A stretch of DNA of 64,000 nt from Arion vulgaris (lineage: Eukaryota > Mollusca > Gastropoda > Stylommatophora > Arionidae), in the NCBI GenBank assembly GCA_020796225.1, contig CM036756.1:52618363-52682362 (forward strand), read 5' to 3'. Made by a program: the position numbers and the translations under genes. A model generated the notes under the pieces. That model saw only the letters and a program-made list of their open reading frames with translations. It ran no database searches and was not told the DNA's origin. Positions 39,083 through 50,607 of the stretch are shown here, in pieces (positions within the stretch are counted from its first letter, which is position 1; each line of letters starts with the position of its first letter).

Positions 39083-41520
39083 GTAGTTAGTTTAGTTTAG
39101 TTGTAGTTTAGTAGTCGTATCATCATCACTGCATGTCGAACCAATTAGTCCATAAGTGCTCCGATCTCCCCTTAGTATTTCCCTCAACTTGTGGCGACTA
39201 ACAACACCGGTTCTTTGTTTGTTTATTATTCTTCTGTGGCTACCAGCATAGCGTTCTTGTCTAGGTACACCACACCTGACTTGGAGTTCTTGCAGTCTGG
39301 TTAGTGTTGTAGATTCACTACTATTACATGAATCATGTACACGTCCTCTCTCCCTTAGGGACTTTATAATATTAGCCTGGTCCATTGCTCGCCCGCTTTG
39401 TACAGCAGCCATACCTGCAAGCCTATCCGCACGTTCATTCCCCTTACACCTGCATACCCTGGCACACAAATAAAACTGATCTTTGTCAGCTTAGACTTCC
39501 CCAGCGACTCCATCCAATGTCTCCTAGCCCATCATGTTTCAATCTTCCTGAGCATACTCTTCGTGTCACTGAGAAAACATACATGGATAAAAGTCTGGGA
39601 TTAGAGCCAAACCATCGCTTTAGTAACCGCCATGATGTCCATAGTGAGACTACTCGTAGTCACGACAAAACCACCACTGTCTTCCTTCACAACATCCCTC
39701 CGACCTGAGCAGTGAAAGCCCACGAGCTCCGCACATGTCGAATCACCGAACCATTCGCATAAATGATTACATCATGCTCAGATGTGTTCTCAGAAATTAA
39801 TGCTTGAACGAGCGCCCGAGTGGTTACCGGGGCCCACATTTGGGGTGTTAAGAATATAACCACTATTACCTACCACGCATGTCGTAAGAGGCGACTGAGG
39901 AGGTTTGGCTGAAATCGGATGCATGTGTCCTAAATGCATGGAGCCTACCAAACCAATGTGCAACGTATACACGTTCTTGGCAAAGATCAAACATATTACA
40001 AAGAGTGATTAAAATTGGTTATAAAGAACGACCGGAAAGAAGAAGAAGAGAATGCCTGAACTTCTGCCTCCACGACAAGTGAGTTGTCTTGTCTGCATTC
40101 TTTATCAAGTTTGATGCATACCGAAAATGATGTATTGATTCCTGTTGGCACTGGTATCCATTCTTCACCGTGTTCAATATCTTCAAGTGTACACACCTGT
40201 TCAATACAGTCCTCGGCCTCACACATTCAAGAATTTTATCTTTTTAACCTATTTCCTTTTGTCTCTTTATTTCCATGTGCAGAGGATGTTGTGTGTCAGC
40301 CTCGTTGTGTATTATTTCCAGTCGTTCTATCTGACTATGACTGAGAGTCAGGATCGCCAGAGCATACTCAAGCACAGAAAGGACCAGACACAGGTATAAA
40401 AGACAAAGATACGCTGCTATCAATTCGCCGCAACCATTACCCTCATTGCAGCCAAACCCTTCCTCGCCTTCATTATCACATGAGCTATGTGTTCCGTAAA
40501 AGCCAGACTACGATCAAACTGCAACCCCAGGTATTTCATAGACTGAGATCGCTCCACCACCTCTGCACTCAAAACCACAGGTGGTGTTGGAATGTTGACG
40601 ATGCGGTTGTTTAAAGAGAACCATGTCATCACTGCTTTTGTGGGGTTGACCAATGCTCCTGTTTCACCGCACCACCTACCTATACGGTCGAGTTCTGACT
40701 GAAGTTCCTCCACAAGCTGTTCTCTATCCTTGCCCTGACGATACACCAAGACATCATCTGCATATGACATTGTCCTTCCTCTACCCGTGATCTGCTCGTC
40801 TGTGATTCTCACAGTATAGGCATTGAACAACACCGGAGATAATGGTGAACCAGGGTCTATTGTTGGTGATGATGCCTAGCTGCCACATTTAAACACTACT
40901 TTTCTCTGGAAGAGGGCCGCAAAGATCAAATTGAGGAGGAATGGGCTGATATTGAGTTCCGTCAGCTGTACCATTAAAAATGCAAAGGCACCCCATTAAG
41001 GCATCTTCGAGGTCAATTGCAGCAGCACATGTCTTAATGCCCGAGTGAAAACTCTCATAGACATCGTGGGCAAAAACCGCTGCGTTACGCCATGTCTTTC
41101 TATTTGGACGGTACCCTCCAAGGGTGGGTGGAAGGAGACATAACCTCTCTAGTTGGCAGGATATTTTCATGGCAATTATTTTCTCCAGCAACTTGCCTAT
41201 TTTATTTTGCATGGTGATTACCCTATATCCATGAATTTGTGTGTGGTCTTTGGCGGAGGTACCAGGTAGCCATGCAACCATTCTTCGTTGATTACTGCAG
41301 TCTCAATACTTTTGTTGTAGATGCCAGCCAGTTCTTTCCACTCCTCATCAGACAAATTGCCAATGTCACCATACCTTAAGCCATCCGGACCAGGTGCACT
41401 GTTTTTTTCTTTCCATACTGCATCCTTGATTTCCTCCACTGTCACCAAGTGATCGTCAAATTCCTGGTTCTGACATTTAGCTGCAATGGATTCTCTTGCA
41501 GTGTTTCGCCCTACCATGTC
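39083..41520 (-). mobile_element. I-like LINE, RT and RNase H, interrupted by a SINE
   Basis: On the minus strand 41520-40420 encodes RT pieces: EKNSAPGPDGLRYGDIGNL, ITMQNKIGKLLEKIIAMKI, AAIDLEDALMG (motif A region), TMSYADDVLVYRQG with the catalytic YADD, and MKYLGLQFDRSL. 40226-40056 and 39810-39092 encode the linker and RNase H with NERADRLAG and the conserved C-terminus. A SINE-1 at 39811-40055 splits the frame. The 3' end is the TAAAC repeat at 39083. Frameshifts near 40880 and in the RNase H domain show it is inactive. It is the longest LINE copy here and lacks ORF1 and the endonuclease. Confidence 0.87.
39811..40055 (+). mobile_element. SINE-1 copy inserted in the I-like LINE
   Basis: GCGCCCGAGTGGTTACCGGG to GAACGACCGGAAAGAAGAAG. 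Flanks AATGCTTGAAC and AATGCCTGAAC give an 11-bp duplication with one mismatch, and the LINE frame (AEVQAL) continues across. Confidence 0.88.
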
Positions 41521-42044
41521 TTTCTAGTCAATCTACTCTAGATAGTGCGCAAACAGAGTACTACTCTTGTTTTCACCTGTCCCCTGCCAAGTAAGTTCCA
41601 CGCTCTGAAAGTCAGGTACACACCGATTCATCACTGTACCATTCATACTTCTGTGCAATCGCCAGAACAGATTCAACGATTTGTCCTTGATCTGTCGTTT
41701 CTTTGTAGTGTTAACATTAATTAAGGTGTTGTACTAATAGCATACTGTCGAGAGAAAGGTCGTGTTGTACAGTGTCTTTTTTTTAGTGTTCATGGTGATT
41801 TGCATTCATTTCAAAATGTGTGCAATTTTTTACTATGATTTGATTTGCTTTATTGCATTTATATTGGATTTTGTTAGTTATTCTTCTATTTTCTAAAAAA
41901 ATAAAATAAATATTTACTGGATATGAAATGTCTTTAATGTGTTTTAATTGATGTCAGCTGTAATTCTTGCTCTTTTTGATTCTGTGGCCATAACTTACAT
42001 TTAACCACTGACATCTTGCTAGACTTTCAGAATCCTCTAGCGCC
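41521..42044. other. Spacer, no recognised features
   Basis: AT-rich from about 41700. No coding motif or known repeat was seen. Confidence 0.35.
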
Positions 42045-42392
42045 CGAGTGGTTACCGGGGCCCAAATTGCGGTGTAAAGAATAGAAGCACTGTTACCTGC
42101 CACGCATGTTGTAAGAGGCGCCTGAGGAGGTTTGGACGTGGGGCTAGCTACCCCACAACGTAAAAAACAATAGATGACTTCAGAACGGAAAGCGAACCGA
42201 GTAAACGCTGGTTGAAACCGGACATATCGCCGAAGGATAAGCACCAGAGCTCCAAATGATGCTTAAAATGTGACGTAAAACACACCAATGATAAGGCTGC
42301 ACGAATCAACTTTCCACATGAATAGAATTTATGGGGAGATCTGGTACATCGGTCTGGGCGGTGATTGAGAGTCAGAGAGAGTGAGAGAATTC
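42045..42392 (+). mobile_element. SINE-3, full-length type copy
   Basis: Head and core as SINE-1 (GCCCGAGTGGTTACCGGGGC, GTAAGAGGCGCCTGAGGAGG). Then the module GTGGGGCTAGCTACCCCACA, AAACGCTGGTTGAAACCGGA, GCACCAGAGCTCCAAATGAT. Then the LINE-type tail TTTATGGGGAGATCTGGTAC, ATCGGTCTGGGCGGTGATTG and (GA)n. Confidence 0.78.
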
Positions 42393-42639
42393 TCTAGATG
42401 GGTAACATCGTGCACTAGTCTTATTACATTCAGCTAGAATACACCAACTGAATCCAAAGAAATCTGAAATCGACTACTATTAGAGGCCGGCCGAAATATA
42501 CCTCCTGCGTGTTGCTTTTATACTCATATGTAAAAACCCATGCGCTGTGCTAATATAGAAACAACCAACCGATAAGTGTTGATAAATAACATTGTCACCC
42601 TCAGTGGAATTCTTTCTGATCAATGACCTGATTCTACAA

Positions 42640-43375
42640 CCACTGTTTTTCTGTTTGAGAATAGTTTGTAGATAATACTATATTTTCTACCTGTATACTG
42701 TCAAATAGATGTGTTGAAATATAAAAAAAAATGTATTTGATTCTTTTCTTTGTTTGTATGATGAAGTCGACTGTTGTCTGGAGCTCATCTCTGATGCAAT
42801 GTAGTTTTGAATGTAATTTTTGTGTTGTATGACCATAATTCCTTTCTAGGGAGAACATACAGGGGACAGTCTTGCAGGACATGTTCTGTGGTTTGATCAG
42901 CGGTGCCACAGGGACACAGAGAGGAAATCAAGACATACGTAGCTTGCGTTGGTGTTTGTTCAGTCTGTTATGTGCTGTCCTGAGTCGGAAGATGATAGTC
43001 TGTGGAGTGTGTGGTAGTCATCATTGGATAGTTTAGATTCTTTTCTAATGTCCATGATTGTTCTCTCTCACCCCCCTCGCCCCAAGTATGCGATTTCGTT
43101 TTCTACTTGTTCACATTCTGCTCCCTTTTTAGCAAGATCTGCTCTCTTGTTACTTGGCACCCAACAGTGTGATGGTACCCTCTGGAGTGTAACTCTTGTT
43201 GGCAGAAATCTTGCTGAACTCCTTTCTCAAGGATGGAAGTCTACTCCGTAGGGCTTATAAATCGGATAGTGCATCTGTGAATAATACCACTTGTTGGCAG
43301 TCAGAGCTGGTGTTATTGATCATGATTGCGATCTGTAGTAGTTCTTGAGCCTCTGCTGTGTAGTTGATTTGATTC
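42640..43375 (-). mobile_element. LINE fragment: RNase H end and C-terminal region
   Basis: Minus-strand translation gives LQRVPSHCWVPSNKRADLAK (last-Asp region), KKGAECEQVENEIAYLGRGG, then QTTEHVLQDCP-like sequence near 42890 and SYNTKITFKTTLH. Broken by stops. Confidence 0.65.
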
Positions 43376-43377
43376 TA

Positions 43378-43620
43378 AACGCCCTTGTGGCGCCCGGGGC
43401 AACAAAGAATAGCACCGATACGTCCTACAAGGCATGTCGTAAGAGGCGACTGATGTAGGACTTAGGAAGCTACCCTAGTAAATAAAAAGCGTCGCAGAAA
43501 TCGGATGTACTGGCCTAGGCGCATAACTGGCACAACGTACCATCGCTCTTAGGCTCAGATCACATACAAATCACACAGAGTGGTTAACAAGTGGTCGATA
43601 AGGAGCGTTCGAAGAAGAGG
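43378..43620 (+). mobile_element. SINE-2 copy
   Basis: GCCCTTGTGGCGCCCGGGGC head, AAGAATAGCACCGATACGTC, core GGCATGTCGTAAGAGGCGAC, GGCGCATAACTGGCACAACG, and tail GTGGTTAACAAGTGGTCGAT ending GAAGAAGAGG. It borders the 42-bp array. Confidence 0.85.
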
Positions 43621-43654
43621 ATTTAATTCTGAATAATGTTCTATTTTCCTGATT

Positions 43655-45497
43655 GTAACCATGTATATGATTCTGAACAATATTCTGTTTCTGAGAGTGA
43701 TCAAGTATATGATTCTGAACAATATTCTGTTTCTGAGAGTGATCATGTATATGATTCTGAACAATATTCTGTTTCTGAGAGTGATCAAGTATATGATTCT
43801 GAACAATATTCTGTTTCTGAGAGTGATCAAGTATATGATTCTGAACAATATTCTGTTTCTGAGAGTGATCAAGTATATGATTCTGAACAATATTCTGTTT
43901 CTGAGAGTGATCATGTATATGATTCTGAACAATATTCTGTTTCTGAGAGTGATCAAGTATAGAATTCTGAACAATATTCTGTTTCTGAGAGTGATCAAGT
44001 ATAGAATTCTGAACAATATTCTGTTTCTGAGAGTGATCAAGTATAGAATTCTGAACAATATTCTGTTTCTGAGAGTGATCAAGTATAGAATTCTGAACAA
44101 TATTCTGTTTCTGAGAGTGATCAAGTATAGAATTCTGAACAATATTCTGTTTCTGAGAGTGATCAAGTATAGAATTCTGAACAATATTCTGTTTCTGAGA
44201 GTGATCAAGTATAGAATTCTGAACAATATTCTGTTTCTGAGAGTGATCAAGTATATGATTCTGAACAACATTCTGTTTTTGAGAGTGATCAAGTATAGAA
44301 TTCTGAACAATATTCTGTTTCTGAGAGTGATCAAGTATAGAATTCTGAACAATATTCTGTTTCTGAGGGTGATCATGTATATGATTCTGAACAATATTCT
44401 GTTTCTGAGAGTGATCAAGTATATGATTCTGAACAATATACTGTTTCTGAGAGTGATCAAGTATAGAATTCTGAACAATATTCTGTTTCTGAGAGTGATC
44501 AAGTATAGAATTCTGAACAATATTCTGTTTCTGAGAGTGATCAAGTATAGAATTCTGAACAATATTCTGTTTCTGAGAGGGATCATGTAAATGTTTCTGA
44601 ACAATATTCTGTTTCTGAGAGTGATCAAGTATAGAATTCTGAATAATATTCTGTTTCTGAGAGGGATCATGTAAATGTTTCTGACCAATATTCTGTTTCT
44701 GAGAGTGATCAAGTATAGAATTCTGAACAATATTCTGTTTCTGAGAGGGATCATGTAAATGTTTCTGAACAATATTCTGTTTCTGAGAGTGATCAAGTAT
44801 AGAATTCTGAACAATATTCTGTTTCTGAGAGTGATCAAGTATAGAATTCTGAACAATATTCTGTTTCTGAGTGATCAAGTATAGAATTCTGAACAATATT
44901 ATGTTTCTGAGAGTGATCAAGTATAGAATTCTGAACAATATTCTGTTTCTGAGAGGGATCATGTAAATGTTTCTGAACAATATTCTGTTTCTGAGAGTGA
45001 TCAAGTATAGAATTCTGAACAATATTCTGTTTCTGAGAGGGATCATGTAAATGTTTCTGAACAATATTCTGTTTCTGAGAGTGATCAAGCATAGAATTCT
45101 GAACAATATTCTGTTTCTGAGAGTGATCAAGTATAGAATTCTGAACAATATTCTATTTCTGAGAGTGATCAAGTATAGAATTCTGAACAATATTCTGTTT
45201 CTGAGAGTGATCAAGCATAGAATTCTGAACAATATTCTGTTTCTGAGAGTGATCAAGTATAGAATTCTGAACAATATACTGTTTCTGAGAGTGATCAAGT
45301 ATAGAATTCTGAACAATATTCTGTTTCTGAGAGTGATCAAGTATAGAATTCTGAACAATGTACTGTTTCTGAGAGGGATCATGTAAATGTTTCTGAACAA
45401 TATTCTGTTTCTGAGAGGGATCATGTAAATGTTTCTGAACAATATTCTGTTTCTGAGAGTGATCAAGTATAGAATTCTGAACAATATTCTATGTTTC
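43655..45497. repeat. 42-bp tandem array (about 44 units)
   Basis: Unit of the form GATCAAGTATAGAATTCTGA plus ACAATATTCTGTTTCTGAGA plus GT, exactly 42 bp. Three variants occur: TATATGATTC (43655-43960), TATAGAATTC (most of the middle) and GGGATCATGTAAATGTTTC, which alternates with the second from 44577 onward. The period is a multiple of three, so open frames up to 637 codons appear on both strands. These are repeat artefacts, with no start context or domain. Confidence 0.95.
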
Positions 45498-45736
45498 TGA
45501 GAGTGACAAATTCCTTACATTCGGATCTTGTGTTCTCTAAAGTCTTTGTATAATAGTACTGTTGAGCAATTTGAACACTCGATGTGGACCAGAGACGGAT
45601 CAATTCTTTGGAATCGCTGACGTCCACTGGCCGTGCACTGTTTTCTTGGAGCAATTGGTTATTGGTTACTAAACTATTGTCAGTGCACTCCAGGCAGACC
45701 CATAGGTGCTCAGTCTCCCCCACATATATCGAAGAG

Positions 45737-47495
45737 CAGAGGCGCCGCAGAAAATTTTCTAGGGGGCAAAATATTTTAGTAATGTTTTAATGTAGTTTTA
45801 ATTTACTGTAGCGTATTTGGAGGAATATTTGGGACAGAGGACCTCCTTTTTGGGCTTTCACGAAAAATGTAATAATTGCTTTGATAGTACCAATAGTATT
45901 TCGTATCACTGCAACATTATTAAGATCATTTACTACGAGATTCAGTCTATGCGAGGCACAGTGAACAAAGGCAGCCTTGGGGTAAATACTTCGAATTTTT
46001 GCCTGAACACCATTTTCTTTTCCGGCCATTATCGAGCACCCATCATAACCTTGACCCAGCAGATTATTAAGGAGAAGACCAAATGTTTTGCAATGTTGAA
46101 TAATACAATCAGATATCGTGGAGGCGTCCTTACCTTTCAGCGGAGAAAATCCAAGGAATTCCTCACGAATCATAGCCTTCTCACTAGACGTATCTACAAA
46201 CCGGACTCCCAGTGATAACTGTTCTGTTCCTAGGCAAACGTTCTGTTATGTTATGTTATGTTATGCGATCGACGTCATGGCACATTGGGCATTCCCATTC
46301 GTGCTCTGTCCTCCGTTGCAGCAGCCATCCCAAAGTCCATTTGCTCACAGTACCCATGAGAAGTTGATTACTATATCTTTTCTCTCTACCACGAAGACGA
46401 CACTGTCTGGCATGTCCAAACTTAACACCTAATTCTCGAACTCGTTCCAGTGTCTGAGACCCGCCCATGTCACACAATTGAGAGCGTACCGCATTGATGA
46501 TATCGGCTCTGTCCATGCTTCTGCCCACTTGAGTCGGGCACTGTTTGCAAGAGAGTCAGCACGCTCGTTACCCGCACTCCAGCATGTCCAGGCGTGTACA
46601 GCCAAGTCATTTTCTTGAGATGTGATCTCCGAATGCTGTTCACCCATTCTACCCGCATACTTCCAGATGCAATCAGTTGAAGCATACTCATCGAGTCTGA
46701 TATGATGATCGTATGGGTAACCTGTTGCTCAGCCACCCATGACAGAGCCCGGGAGGCAGCGGTGATCTCCATAGTCATGCTCGATGTCGTTGTCTCGAAA
46801 GCCCCGCAGTCCTCATGAAGTGTGCGACCGTTTCGTTGTGCTGAGTAAGCCCACGATGATCTGGTGCCACGCTTGACAGAGCCATCGGTGTAGATAATGA
46901 TATCACCTGGGTGGGAGTGCTGATCCACGAGTGCAAGAATTTCTGCATTGACGACGCCCGGGGCCCATTCTCTACAGCGGCGTCCAAGTGTGCTGATAAC
47001 CCTGGTGTAAGCAGTCATATCCTCTGATATAGGCATCCATTCGTCACCGTTCCTCAGCTCATCTAGAGTACAGACCTGTTTAATAATATCCTCTGCCTCG
47101 GCCATCCAGGATCGACCTCTCTTCAATCGCCTTCCTTGTTCTCATTTATGGATTTGTGCAGAGGATGATTTGTGTCCGCAGAAACTCTCAGATACGCTTT
47201 TACCTGTGCGACTTTGTGTCTCGTGGCCATCGTTGGCAATCCAAGGACATAGCGCATTGCCTCACAAGAAGTGTCACGTGTGCAACCGAGTATAAGCCTC
47301 ATCGCTTCATTTTGGATCCTTTCTAACTTATCCAGCGATGTTCTGCTTACTGTTAGAAGGCCATAGGTAAAACGTTCTGTCTTTCCACACTTTCTTTATG
47401 CTAACACAAAGTGATTTAAAATAAAAGTAACATTATTTGACTATTTTCAATCAATCCAGGGGCAAGTGCCCCCTGCCCTCCTGCGGGCGCCCATG
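45737..47495 (-). mobile_element. hAT transposon, deleted, carrying a nested LINE
   Basis: Ends are CAGAGGCGCCGCAG at 45737 and, on the other strand, CATGGGCGCCCGCAG at 47495. Flanks TCGAAGAG (45729-45736, 47496-47503) are the 8-bp duplication typical of hAT. The minus-strand frame 46215-45787 encodes VRFVDTSSEKAMIREEFLGF, GQGYDGCSIMAGKENGVQ and VHCASHRLNLVVND. These are hallmarks of the DUF4371/ZMYM-like hAT transposase middle domain. The C-terminal dimerisation domain is missing, so it is non-autonomous. Confidence 0.9.
46247..47369 (-). mobile_element. LINE B (I-like), nested in the hAT
   Basis: Flanked by the perfect 11-bp duplication AAACGTTCTGT (46236-46246, 47370-47380). Minus-strand coding from the RT thumb (LDKLERIQNEAMRLILGCTR) through AEAEDIIKQVCTLDEL to RNase H: IIIYTDGSVKRGTRSSWAYS, TMEITAASRALSW, IIISDSMSMLQLI, then after a frameshift NERADSLANSARLKW. 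The 3' tail is a short TTATG repeat at 46247-46263. 5'-truncated, and the frames are largely intact, so it is the youngest layer. Confidence 0.9.
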
Positions 47496-47990
47496 TCGAA
47501 GAGTATGAATACCGATGGTTCCCGTGACTCGTTGATTAAACACACTCCTCACGCTGCCCTTCAGACATCCAGTTCTACTTGTACAACGGGTAACTCCAAA
47601 CTGTCTAAATCGCTTGATCGATTCAACATCTATTTAATGTCCTCCTCCAAGAGGCAGTCGCGAAGAGAGAGATAAACATCCACCTTATCCATCTTCAACT
47701 CCCCAACAATCGATGCTATTGATGCAAGCCTGTCCGCTCTCGTATTACCGCAAACACCAGCATGCTCAGGACAGTATATCCACGTAAGCCTCTGGAAGTT
47801 AGAAACTTCTATAGACGATATCCACCCATACCGAAACATGCCTTTTTAGATCTTGGCTGGCCCGATAACAGAGTTTCTTTAGAAGCTGTACTGAGAGACG
47901 GAGTCCCTAAAAACAACAGCAGAATTCATGAAAAAATTGATACATCAGTCTAGGCGGGTATCGAGAGAGAGGGAGAGAGAGAGAGAGATC

Positions 47991-48744
47991 GAGATCTTGT
48001 GAAACATCGACTGAGATTCAGATACAACGACGGCCCCAGTAAATTGAATCCCAGAGAGCCAATGGAGGGCAGTATTAGCGGCCTCATCTAACTTGGGAGT
48101 GTCAATCATTGCATTTAGTCATGCTATCAAGGCTTAGAGTTTTCTTGGAGCAAACTCTCTTGTTAAAGTCTGAGAATGTAAAGCAGAAGAAAAAGGAAGA
48201 AAAAAAGCAACAGAGACATCACGAATACTCTGCTTAATGTATTTTACAGCATACATAAAAAAAAAAACAAATTATGTTTTGGAATAGATCATTATGATTT
48301 GACTCCACCGACACTGTTTCTCGTGACCTCATTCGCTATTGCCAAGGATAACAATAATTTCCTTGTAGCGTAAGTCGACCTTTGACGATCGAAACTAATG
48401 CTAGAGGTGTTGTTTACAGATGATTATAGTTTAAGGTACACAGATTTGTAATAGAAACTGAGAAAGAGGTAGAGTGCATATGTCGACAGTGCACTCAAGA
48501 AAGTGTCAAGTTTGGGACTAGAATCTGCCAAAACTAGCCGGTAATTACCTGGCGTCAGTCCTGGCACTTTAGCTATATTAATTACCTGTTAATTGTGCAT
48601 ATTACGAAACTGAAGCCAGCAGAGAAATCCAAACAAAAAACCAGAAGACAGATATAGGAGATAAATAGGGAGATACTTTGACTGAAATGTCAAACGTAAC
48701 ACCCCTACCCCCAGACATTCCGCAAGATTGCACACAGCTATGCC
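47991..48744. other. Spacer, no recognised features
   Basis: Starts after a (GA)n run at 47966-47990. A poly-A run is at 48258-48268. Nothing else was recognised. Confidence 0.35.
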
Positions 48745-48900
48745 CGTGTGTTGCTGGGAGCTCAAGGGAGCAAAGACATACCAATGCATGTCGTAAGAGG
48801 CGAATGAGGTAGGGCTTAGGAAGATACCAAAGCAAATAAAAGCGCCGCAGAAATCGGATGTTCTGGCCTACTTGTAGGCGCATAACCGGCACAACAACTT
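48745..48900 (+). mobile_element. SINE-2 copy, 3'-truncated
   Basis: CCCGTGTGTTGCTGGGAGCT head, core ATGCATGTCGTAAGAGGCGA, CAGAAATCGGATGTTCTGGC, GTAGGCGCATAACCGGCACA. Confidence 0.7.
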
Positions 48901-49440
48901 TATGTTCTACACATTCTTATTCTTTTTCTTCTCGATTGTTCTTTTCTGCCATTTTTTATCATTCTTATTGTGATATATAAACAGGCATACCAAGAACGGG
49001 TATGATACGTTCACATCTTCAGTACCATTCTTCTTTTTTTTAACTCCGTTTCCAATGGAACACGGGGCCTAAATCATCAATAACATTTCTATTGGTTTTC
49101 AAATTTAAGGTTTAGGGTCGACGACAGCGAAGCAGATAACATACCTCGCTAATAGCCACACGGCGTGCTAATACCGGGGTCTATGCCAATTTGTTTCGGT
49201 GTGCACACGCGGTTTTACTACACGTTTCCCGATCCTATACTTCGAAATTAAAAACAGTTACTTTAAATTACAAGTACCTCAGAAGTCGGTGTAAGACTTG
49301 CCAGAACAGCGAGATACACTGATGATATGGAACGCTAGCCTTCACGCAAAATCAGTTAGATGTATCATATTAGACGCACTGACTGCACCTGAAATCATAG
49401 CGGGCGAACGAAAATTAAAAAGTGTCAATTTTGTGCCTTA
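48901..49440. repeat. SINE relics
   Basis: 48930-49005 is a diverged SINE-1 tail (TTCTTATTGTGATATATAAA). 49250-49420 is a SINE-B 3' part (GTACCTCAGAAGTCGGTGTA, AGCGGGCGAACGAAAA). The rest is unassigned. Confidence 0.5.
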
Positions 49441-49444
49441 ATGC

Positions 49445-49575
49445 TTCGATATATGGGAAGACTGCAGTAAAACTATATAGCAATGGCGAAACACGTAAAA
49501 GCAAAGTACTGTAGTTTTACAAAATACAATAACAATACACAGCAACGTTTCGATCCAAATGCCTTCAGGATTTTA
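49445..49575 (-). mobile_element. Penelope 3' end, minus copy
   Basis: Reverse of the 3' terminal block: GATCGAAACGTTGCTGTGTA, AAACTACAGTACTTTGCTTT, ACGTGTTTCGCCATTGCTA. Mirror partner of 50010-50130. Confidence 0.7.
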
Positions 49576-49659
49576 TTGTTGTATTCTATATGTAGTGTGC
49601 TGTAAAAGAAGCGAAATTCTTCACTTCTATTGTAATCACTTTCCAGGAAAAGAAAACAC

Positions 49660-50005
49660 TCATCAAAGCCAATAGAAAAGAAAGGCAGCAAATAGACAAT
49701 TACCACTATCTAGATAGAGCAAGGCAGGTGATATTGTTTCGAATCAGAACTAGACACAACAGACTGAAGAGACACACAGACTAAAACTAGTTCCATCACC
49801 CACACAACAACACAGACAGCTGAACACATCCTGCAAGATTGTCATCTGAAGAATCAACTGCGGAAAGAACACTGGCCAACAGAGACAGACATCAACACAA
49901 AGCTGTTTGAAAGCCTTGATGAACTAACAAATACAACAACATACATCCAGAGAACCGGACTCATTGTGTAGAAATTGAACATTAGCGAACGAGAAGAAGA
50001 AGAAG
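49660..50005 (+). mobile_element. LINE 3' fragment between Penelope ends
   Basis: Translation ARQVILFRIRTRHNRLKRHT and later C-terminal pieces match 24470-24700. It ends ATTAGCGAACGAGAAGAAGA, similar to the SINE-1 tail. Confidence 0.65.
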
Positions 50006-50009
50006 GAGA

Positions 50010-50130
50010 CTTATGTTGTATCCTTTGCTTGATAAAGGCTTTTGATCGAAATGTTGCTGTGTATTGTTATTGTTTTTGTATTTTGTAAAACTACAGTACT
50101 TTGTTTTTACGTGTTTCGTCATTGCTTTAA
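50010..50130 (+). mobile_element. Penelope 3' end, plus copy
   Basis: TTTGCTTGATAAAGGCTTTT, GATCGAAATGTTGCTGTGTA, AAACTACAGTACTTTGTTTT, ACGTGTTTCGTCATTGC. Contains a hammerhead-like core at 50024-50058. Confidence 0.7.
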
Positions 50131-50595
50131 TGCTTGTATAATGATCCATGATTCACATTCATTTGTTGCCTCAGGAAAAGTGCACGTCTTCAAAAGTTTG
50201 ACTTTTCGTTTCCTGTTTGTTGTTCTATCATAATTTCTTCATACTACCAAGTAGTAGATTGATGATCTGATCAAATGTCTATGTTATTGATTGTGTAATA
50301 CTATGGGCGACACCAGTTCGGATGTAGCAAATTTGCTTGTGACACGATATTAATGAAAACAACAATAATAACATTTCTTTATTAGCCACGTATGCACTTG
50401 ACATTAGCAAATATGTTTAAACCTTGCTAGCATGACTTAATGAGATGATTGACAATCCCAAGATAGAATTTGACATTTGCTAACATTGGCCTGTTCGCAA
50501 CAAATATTTTTGTTGTCCGTGCGAGACATTGCATCCGGAGTCTAATAAAAAACGATACGTGTAACTTCTGCAATAAACTATAATTTAAAAAAATC
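50131..50595. other. Spacer, no recognised features
   Basis: AT-rich, no recognised motif. Confidence 0.35.
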
Positions 50596-50607
50596 CAATT
50601 TTAGTTC

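Larger units (their letters stand above)
45490..47990 (-). mobile_element. LINE A, 3' part, split by a hAT element
   Basis: Minus strand. 47990-47504 encodes RNase H pieces (RLTWIYCPEHAGVCGNTRAD then RLASIASIVGELKMDKVDVY). 45728-45500 continues with GETEHLWVCLECTDNSLVTN, the conserved C-terminus. The hAT at 45737-47495 separates the two, with 8-bp duplication TCGAAGAG. The 3' end runs into the 42-bp array at about 45497. Confidence 0.8.

Noticed and set aside
43571..45484. 637-codon open frame on the minus strand
   Set aside because: It is a 42-bp repeat read in a frame-preserving period. There is no domain, and equally long frames occur on the other strand.
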